DNA of 36,555 bases from Anaerolinea sp. (GTDB lineage: Bacteria > Chloroflexota > Limnocylindria > Limnocylindrales > CSP1-4): assembly GCA_013822395.1 (NCBI GenBank), contig PNKK01000023.1, positions 1 through 36,555 on the forward strand, given 5' to 3'. Made by a program: the position numbers and the translations under genes. Positions 30,955 through 36,555 of this stretch are shown here, piece after piece; position 1 is the first letter of the stretch; every line of letters begins with the position of its first letter. Below the pieces are notes generated by a model. The model worked only from the letters and a program-made list of their open reading frames with translations. It made no database searches and was not told where the DNA came from.

Positions 30955-33847
30955 ATGCCAGTGACGCGAGGGGACCACGCGCAACAGACCCTCGCGCAGA
31001 GCGTCCCCGCCCGGGGCTGGCACACGTCCGATGCCGAGGAGATCGAGCGGCGGCGCCGGCGTGGTGTCGAGGAGGCGTTCGCGATCGCTCCGCTCGAGCC
31101 GCGACACCGGATGTTCGGCACGTTTCGCGTCCGCTCCGAGAACGCCGGCGCCTATGAGGTCGAGATCCGCTCGCTGACCGAGCGCCTCAACTCCTGCGGG
31201 TGCCCCGATCATCGTGTCAACGGGCTGGGCACCTGCAAGCACGTCGAGGCGGTCCTCGCGCAGCTGCGGACGAGCCGGGACGGGCTCGATCGGGCCGCCG
31301 GAACCGGCCCGGGGCGCGTCGAGGTCTTCCTCGATCACACGGCCGGGGCACCGCAGGTCCGGCTCCGCTGGCCGCGCCGCGCTCACGCGGAGCTGCAGGG
31401 CCTGATCGACCCCTTCTTCTCGGCCGACGGCACCCTGCGAGCCGATCCAGCCGCGGCGATCCCGGCGCTCGCCCGACGTCTGGAAGCGGCGCCGACCGAG
31501 CAGCGCCGGCGGATCCGCCTCTCCCGGCACCTCCTGGCCTGGGCTGAGGAACGTGCTCGCCAGGCCGGCCGACAGCGCTCCCGCGAGACGTTTCTTGCCG
31601 ATGTGGCAGCCGGCGCACGTGACCTCGACCTCGTTCGCCACCCGCTCTACCCGTACCAGCAGGAGGGGCTCCTCTTCCTGGCCTTCACCGAGCGGGCAGT
31701 GCTCGGCGATGAGATGGGCCTCGGCAAGACCGCACAGGCAATCGCCGCCTGCGAGCTGCTCCGACGGCTGCGCGGCGTGGAACGCGTGCTCGTGGTGAGC
31801 CCGGTCTCGCTCAAGGCCGAGTGGGAGGAGCAGATCGGCAAGTTCACCGATCTGCCGGCCCGGATTATCGCGGGCCCACGTGCGGCCCGCTTGCGGCAGT
31901 ATCGCGAGCGCACGTTCTTCACCCTCACCAACTACGAGCAGATCGTCGCCGACGGCCCGGATATCGGGCGGCTCGTTGCGCCCGACGTGGTGATCCTCGA
32001 TGAGGCCCAGCGCATCAAGAACTGGCGGACGAAGACCGCGCGGGCGGTGAAGCGACTCGAGAGCCAGTACGCCTTCGTGCTGACCGGAACCCCGCTCGAG
32101 AACCGCATCGACGATCTCTACTCCATCGTCCAGTTCCTCGATCCGGCGATTTTCGGGCCCCTCTTCCGCTTCAACCGGGACTTCTATGAGCTCGACGAGC
32201 GCGGCCGACCGATCGGCTACACGAACCTGGGTGAGCTGCACCGGCGTCTGGAGCCGGTCCTTCTGCGGCGGCGCAAGGCAGAGGTCGAAGAACAGCTGCC
32301 TCCGCGCATGGTCAACACGTACTTCGTCCCGATGGATCCCGAGCAGGCCAGCCGCACCGCCGACTACAGCGCCCGGGTGGCTCGGCTGCTCGCCCAGGCG
32401 CGGCGGCGCCCCCTGTCGCCCGCGGAGTTCGAGAAGCTCCAGCGCTGGCTGGCCTGCATGCGGATGCTGTGTGACACGCCCTACATCCTCGATCCCGACT
32501 GCCGCGTCTGCCCGAAGCTCGGCGAGCTCGAAGAGATCCTCCGCGAGTGCCTCGCCGAGGACGGCCGGAAGATCCTCATCTTCTCCGAGTGGGAGCGAAT
32601 GCTCGAGCTCGTCCGCGAGCTGGCGGCCGCGATGGGGGTGGGCTTCGCCTGGCACACCGGTTCGGTGCCGCAGCTGGCACGGCGCGAGGAGATCCGCCGC
32701 TTCAAGCGGGATCCGGCCTGCCGGCTTTTCCTATCCACGGATTCGGGGAGCGTCGGCCTCAACCTCCAGGCGGCGAGTGTGGTCATCAACCTCGACCTGC
32801 CCTGGAATCCGGCCCGCCTCGAGCAGCGCATCGCCCGCGCTTGGCGCAAGCACCAGCCCCGCTCGGTCCAGGTCATCCAGCTCGTTACCGAGGACTCCAT
32901 CGAGCACCGCATGCTGCACGTCCTGGCAAGCAAGCAGGCACTGGCCGAGGGACTCCTGGATGGCAAGGGCGAGCTCGACGCGCTGCCGATTCCGTCTGGA
33001 CGCGCGGCGTTCATCGAGCGCCTCGAGGCGGTCGTGGAAGCGTCCGCGGGCTCGGCGCCGCCCGTGGCGTCGGCGGCCACGCTCCCCGAGCCGGCGGCTG
33101 TCTGCCGAACCCCTGGAGCGGCTGGGTCAGGAGCTCGTCGCCGGCCTGGGCGACGAGCTCCTGCTGCTCGAGGCCCACCCCGCCCAGGACGGCCGGACGA
33201 CGCTGTTGGCGGTGGTCGATCGCCCGTCCGGGGCGGCGCAGCGACGGACGCAGCTCGAAGCTGTCGTGCTCAGACACGCCGGCGAGGGCGGGGAAGCGCC
33301 CCGCCTCGAATTGGTCGAGCGGACCACGTACGAGGCGATCGAGCGGCTCGCGGCGGCGGGGCTCGTCCAGCTCGCCGCCACGGACCGGCGGGTCCTCTAT
33401 CGCTCGCCGCAGCTCACCGACCGTCGCGCTGCGGAGGAGCAGCAGCGCCTGCTCCGGGCCCGGCGTTCCTTCGACCGGGCGGAGCGCAACGGGCGCATGG
33501 CGGGGGTGCTGGCGGAAGGCGGATTCCCCCTGGAGGCGCTGTCGGCACTGACCGAGGCGCTCGCTGGGGCGCTCCTCTGCCTGGCGCATCTCGCGGGTGC
33601 GGTGGACGTGGCTGACGAGGACGTCTCGCCGGCCGCCGCCGAGGCGCTACGAGCGGCCGCACCCCCCGTCGCCGAGATCGCGGCCGAGGCGCTTTCCCTG
33701 AACGCGCGATCGTCGGAGCGGGCAGAGACCGTCGCGACCGTGACCGAGGAAGATGCCCGAGCATGGATCGGGGACGGCACGCGGCTCCTGCGGCGGATCG
33801 AGGACCTCCTCGGCCGCGAGGCCGTGGAAGCTCCGCAGGGCCCGTAG
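30955..33847 (+). CDS. SNF2-family helicase with SWIM zinc finger, frameshifted
   Basis: About 960 residues if one frameshift is bridged. A SWIM zinc finger lies at 78-100 (Cys81, Cys83, Cys94, His96 in CGCPDHRVNG and GTCKHVEA). The SNF2 motor follows: LYPYQQEGLLFL, motif I GDEMGLGKT (251-259), VVILDEAQRIKN (motif II, 346-357), VLTGTPLEN, and the C-terminal helicase half with STDSGSVGLNLQAA and LEQRIARAWRKHQP (motifs V and VI). Near 33090 coding moves from the first frame (after LPEPAA) to the second (LSAEPLERLGQELVAGLGDE), which continues 250 residues to TAG at 33845. Such proteins translocate on DNA and occur in several defence loci. The start may be ATG 30955 (GAGGGACGG upstream) or ATG 30670 next to the promoter. 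Confidence 0.85.
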
Positions 33848-34017
33848 TGGTCGTCACGCGGCCAGCCACGCCGATCTCCGGGTGGATTTCGACGAGGTGG
33901 CCATCGGCGCTGTAGCCGTCACGACGGCGGACGAGCTGGACGTTGCCGTCCGTCTCGTTGTTGCCGCCCTGGCCCTGCCGCGGCCGACGCCCTCACACGT
34001 GTTGCCCGGGCTTCGGG

Positions 34018-34485
34018 TCAGATAGCATCCGTCCGCCGCGGCGCCCGAACTCGCACCGCGTCCATCACGAGGGCGACGGACCCGCCCTGGTCGCGATCGA
34101 TGGCGACCGCGTACCGGTCGGGCGCGCGTTCAGCGAGTCCGCGCAGGAAGGCGGCTCCAGTTCCCACCACCGCCAGCCGGAAGTCCGATCGTCTGGAGCG
34201 CACCGCTCGTGCCTCGATCAGGGGGTCGCCCGACGGGAATGGGCCTCCGTGCGCACCGAGGAACTCGTACATGCCGCGCGCCGGAAGCGGACGGAGCCAG
34301 CCGAGCTTGACGAGCTCGTGGATCGTGTTCCTCAGCCGCCGCGAACCGATGGCGACGCCGAGCGCGGCTGCCACGTCGTTCGTCGACACGACGTCACGGC
34401 CGAAGATCTCGAAGTCGGTGTCAGCGCGCGAGACCCACCGAGGGACGTGGCGACTGATCAGTTCGGATTGCAGTTCCTGTTCCAT
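34018..34485 (-). CDS. AbiEi-like antitoxin-type winged-helix protein
   Basis: A 155-residue protein. The N-terminal half reads as a winged helix like that of type IV AbiEi antitoxins: VVSTNDVAAALGVAIGSRRL, TIHELVKLGWLRPLPARGMY and EFLGAHGGPFPSGDPLIEA. The C-terminal 60 residues (FRLAVVGTGAAFLRGLAERA, then APDRYAVAIDRDQGGSVALV) look like a shortened AbiEi core. No AbiEii nucleotidyltransferase toxin follows it on this strand; 33848-34017 holds no clear gene. It may be an orphan regulator or a remnant. The ATG at 34485 has no Shine-Dalgarno and sits inside CTTATATGG, so the true start is uncertain. Confidence 0.6.
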   Translation of the reverse strand: MEQELQSELISRHVPRWVSRADTDFEIFGRDVVSTNDVAAALGVAIGSRRLRNTIHELVKLGWLRPLPARGMYEFLGAHGGPFPSGDPLIEARAVRSRRSDFRLAVVGTGAAFLRGLAERAPDRYAVAIDRDQGGSVALVMDAVRVRAPRRTDAI

Positions 34486-34849
34486 ATAAGCAACAATGTC
34501 CGATCTGTCACGAATGGCAACCGGTCATCGAGCACCACCGCGCTCGTACCGCCCCCGGGACGCCGAGCGGCGCTCGCCGCCGCGCTCACGGCCGCCGGGC
34601 ATCGGCGACATCGTCCAAGACTCTCGAGCCGAGGAGGAGTGGCCCGTGTCTGGTAGCTTGTTTGTCCATCTTATGTCCGCTAGTATGTCCCTATGTTCGG
34701 ATCGTTCGGCGAACCCCTATCCTTGCTGCTGCACGTGACACAGCATGAGGGACGAAGCCTGGAGCAGCTCCTCGCCCCTCGGCGCCTCGGGGAGAACGCT
34801 GGCGCGGTGTGCTGGCGAGGATCGCCTCGATCGTCGCGGTGAGCAAATC
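34486..34849. other. Intergenic region upstream of the Xre-RES pair
   Basis: About 364 bases. 34486-34657 has no convincing gene. 34658-34698 holds a promoter and repeated boxes (separate entry). 34699-34849 is open in frame with the Xre gene from ATG 34745, but composition there is poor and no ribosome binding site precedes that ATG. Confidence 0.35.
34658..34698 (+). promoter_or_regulatory. Promoter with repeated TGTCC boxes
   Basis: TTGTTT (34658-34663), 17-base spacer, TAGTAT (34681-34686). The boxes TGTCC at 34663, 34674 and 34686 and TGTTC at 34694 repeat at 11, 12 and 8 bases, covering the -10 and start site. This looks like an operator for the Xre antitoxin encoded downstream. Confidence 0.5.
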
Positions 34850-35206
34850 ATGAGCGGGACGAGCGCCGTGCAGAGCCAGGCAGTTCGACGACTGACGCAG
34901 GTGATGCGAGAGACGTCGATCGACGCAAGCGGGGTCGCGCGGATCCTGGACCGGAATCCCAAGACCGTTCAACGATGGATCCGCCAGGAGACAGCGCCAC
35001 GTTGGGAGGTCCGAGAGGTCGTCCTGGCCCTGAATGTCGTGCTCGAACGCCTTGCTGAGGTCATCGACCCTGCGGCGGCCGAGGACTGGCTATTCACGCC
35101 GGTTCCGACGCTCGAGTACGAGCGACCGGTCGATCTCATTCGCGCTGGTCGAGCGCGGGAGGTCCTCAACCTCATCGATGCACTTGGCGAGGGAGTCTTC
35201 GCGTAG
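34850..35206 (+). CDS. Xre/MbcA/ParS-type antitoxin
   Basis: A 118-residue protein. An Xre-like helix-turn-helix (VMRETSIDASGVARILDRNP, then KTVQRWIRQE) is followed by the MbcA/ParS toxin-binding domain with the signature AEDWLFTPVPTLEYERPVDL and GRAREVLNLIDALGEGVFA. This is the antitoxin of Xre-RES modules. ATG 34850 has GGTGAG seven bases upstream; ATG 34745 would add 35 residues of poor composition. The RES toxin frame begins right at its stop codon. Confidence 0.85.
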   Translation: MSGTSAVQSQAVRRLTQVMRETSIDASGVARILDRNPKTVQRWIRQETAPRWEVREVVLALNVVLERLAEVIDPAAAEDWLFTPVPTLEYERPVDLIRAGRAREVLNLIDALGEGVFA

Positions 35207-35748
35207 ACAGAGGCTCGCGACGCCTCCGCGAGGCCCTCGACCGTCTCGAACGGACGACCCTCGAGACGGTCGTCTATCGACACACCGCGCCGACCTACCC
35301 CCCGCTGAGTGGAGATGGGGCGCGGCGCAAGGGCGGTCGATGGGACCCGCCGGACAGCTTCCCGGTTGCCTATACCGCCCTCGACGTCGCGACGGTGGAT
35401 CGGGAGCTCGACCGCACCGCACGCCGGGCCGGCATGACGAGCGCGATGATGGGTCCACGGCGGCTGGCGACGATCCGAGTCCGACTGTCCCGCGTTCTGG
35501 ACTTGACCAACGCAGACGTCCGAGCGGCCCTCGACGTGACCGAAGCCGATCTGACGGGCGAGGATCCGGCTGTCCCCCAGGCGATTGGTGAGACGGCGCA
35601 TCACCTGGGGTACGAGGCCATCCTCGCGCCCTCGGCGACGGGAACGGGCCAGGCGCTGGCAATCTTCCTGGACAACCGGGCCGCCGATTCCGTGCTTGAG
35701 GTGGCTGAGGTTCAAGAAGGCTACGTGCCGGGTACAGGCTCGCCGTAG
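35206..35748 (+). pseudogene. RES-domain toxin lacking a normal start codon
   Basis: A frame of about 180 residues encodes a RES domain, the NAD-degrading or ADP-ribosylating toxin of Xre-RES pairs. Seen are VVYRHTAPTYPPLSGDGAR, KGGRWDPPDSFPVAYTALD, then MTSAMMGPRRLATIRVRLS, and GYEAILAPSATGTGQALAIF near the end, with the conserved Arg, Tyr and Ser positions in place. In this frame there is no ATG, GTG or TTG between the antitoxin end and GTG 35395, which lies inside the domain. A GTA at 35203, overlapping the antitoxin TAG, is where a GTG start would be expected. The toxin is either silenced by start loss or uses an unusual start. Confidence 0.7.
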
Positions 35749-35834
35749 ACACGGGCGACCTGCATCAGTGCCTGTGGGCCGCTTCCAACGCAGCACCTGA
35801 CTCCACACCAGGGACTTGTCTCAGCAGGCGATGG

Positions 35835-35894
35835 ATCGAGGGCGGGGCCGACGTGACCGAGATCGAGGGCGGGGCCGACGTGACCGAGATCGAG
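35835..35894. repeat. 27-base tandem duplication
   Basis: A 27-base unit starting ATCGAGGGCGGGGCCGACG at 35835 is repeated exactly at 35862, with six further matching bases (ATCGAG) at 35889. In the transposase frame it encodes IEGGADVTE twice. The copy number is in frame, so it is a recent slippage-type duplication. Confidence 0.85.
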
Positions 35895-36288
35895 TGCACC
35901 CCGTTCGCCGCGGAGAAGGGCGCGGCCCCGGTCCGGCTCATCGTCCGGCGGGTCAAACCGACCCCGGGCTCCCAGCTCGCCCTCCTCACCCTTACGACTA
36001 CCACGCCTTCATCACCGACCGGGTCGGCGAGGCCCTCACCCTCGAGGCCGACCACCGCCGTCACGCCGAGATCGAGAACGCGATCCGCGACCTCAAGTAC
36101 GGGGTCGGGCTCAACCACCTGCCGTCGGGCAAGTTCGCCGCCAACGGCGCTTGGCTGGCCGTCCAGGTGATCGCCCACAACCTCGCCCGCTGGACCGCCC
36201 GGCTCGGTCTCAGCGCAGGCATCGTCACGACCAAGACGCTCCGCCGCCGGCTGTTCGCCCTGGCCGCGCGGCTCACCCGATCGGCCCG
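35835..36288 (+). mobile_element. IS1380-type transposase remnant
   Basis: Protein text typical of the C-terminal part of IS1380 transposases: CTPFAAEKGAAPVRLIVRRV with KPTPGSQLALL in one frame, then after a shift near 35990 YDYHAFITDRVGEALTLEAD, AEIENAIRDLKYGVGLNHLP, GKFAANGAWLAVQVIAHNLA and RRLFALAARLTRSARR. The acidic EIENAIRDLK helix holds the last catalytic residue of the DDE triad. The N-terminal part is missing and the front carries a 27-base duplication, so it is inactive. Confidence 0.75.
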
Positions 36289-36555
36289 CCGCTGGAATTG
36301 GTCGGTCGCGACCGACCGAGCTGGCATCCCGATCGGCTGGGCGATCGACGCCGCCAACCGCCACGACCCCAAGCTCCTCGCTCCCACCCTCGCCGCGGTG
36401 GGCGCCCGGGGCCTCCTGGCCGAGGTCGAGACGCTCCATCTCGACCGGGGCTACGACAGCGCGGTCGCCCGGGCGACGTGCGCCGAGCACGGCCTCGCCG
36501 ACGTCGTGTGCGCCAGAAAGCGCCCGCGGGGCACGGCCAGGGGCACGAGGAACCG
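36289..36555 (+). mobile_element. IS5-type DDE transposase fragment, continues past window
   Basis: After LTRSARR the same frame changes to a different transposase family: WNWSVATDRAGIPIGWAIDA, ANRHDPKLLAPTLAAV, then ARGLLAEVETLHLDRGYDS and AEHGLADVVCARKRPRG. The LDRGYDS stretch contains the second catalytic Asp of IS5-like DDE enzymes. The join to the IS1380 part is in frame at about 36289-36294. The fragment runs off the right edge. Confidence 0.7.

Noticed and set aside
33753..34025. 90-codon plus-strand frame after the helicase
   Set aside because: Its first third overlaps the helicase end; the rest (VDFDEVAIGAVAVTTADELD) looks partly protein-like but has no start, family or ribosome site of its own.

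Overview
The window is high-GC bacterial DNA with tightly packed genes, many GTG starts and many 1-4 base start/stop overlaps. Gene content (a MacA/MacB-like exporter, YtcJ amidohydrolase, GMC oxidoreductase, Ala/Pro-rich secreted protein, orphan CpaF, several toxin-antitoxin pairs) fits a soil or sediment Chloroflexota of the Limnocylindria/Ellin6529 type. A high-GC actinobacterium cannot be excluded; the taxon is an inference because no rRNA or marker gene is present. No tRNA, rRNA or CRISPR array was seen.

Layout. 1-700: debris, made of the 3' part of an RHS/YD-repeat gene (minus strand, two frameshifts) abutting a short in-frame scrap of an agmatinase. 817-5150: proline dehydrogenase, then a HlyD-type adaptor, ABC ATPase and MacB-type permease. 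5193-5990: secreted matrixin-like protein whose zinc motif starts with Gln instead of His. 6298-7570: small basic protein and an orphan nucleotidyltransferase-like protein. 7687-13591: likely catabolic operon of APC permease, YtcJ-type amidohydrolase, amidase and metallophosphoesterase. 13816-15580: YbaK-type deacylase coupled to an L30e/eRF1-like protein, then a VapBC-type pair. 15704-19908: GMC oxidoreductase and DHA2 MFS transporter, divergent from a TetR regulator. 20037-22986: sulfur/copper operon (ArsR-rhodanese fusion, DsrE protein, SQR-like flavoprotein, SHOCT-cupredoxin). 23070-25657: histidine kinase and response regulator, divergent from a secreted acidic protein ending in a strong terminator. 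25780-26350: membrane protein plus small XRE regulator. 26558-28390: CpaF secretion ATPase fused in frame to a RidA/YjgF-like domain, with no other Tad genes nearby.

28531-36555 is an accessory, defence-like and partly decaying zone. A PIN protein and an XRE-ImmA/IrrE protein lie divergent from a SWIM-SNF2 helicase, and the two predicted promoters overlap at their -10 elements. They are followed by an orphan AbiEi-like protein, an Xre(MbcA/ParS)-RES toxin-antitoxin pair whose toxin lacks a normal start codon, and a chimeric transposase remnant. Every frameshift seen lies in the two accessory ends (RHS, PIN, SNF2, transposase) and none in 0.8-28 kb, which argues for real gene decay as well as possible assembly error.

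The most interesting points are the CpaF-RidA fusion, the divergent PIN/XRE-ImmA versus SWIM-SNF2 locus with overlapping promoters, the four-gene sulfur/copper operon, and several likely leaderless promoters placed 6-9 bases before start codons.
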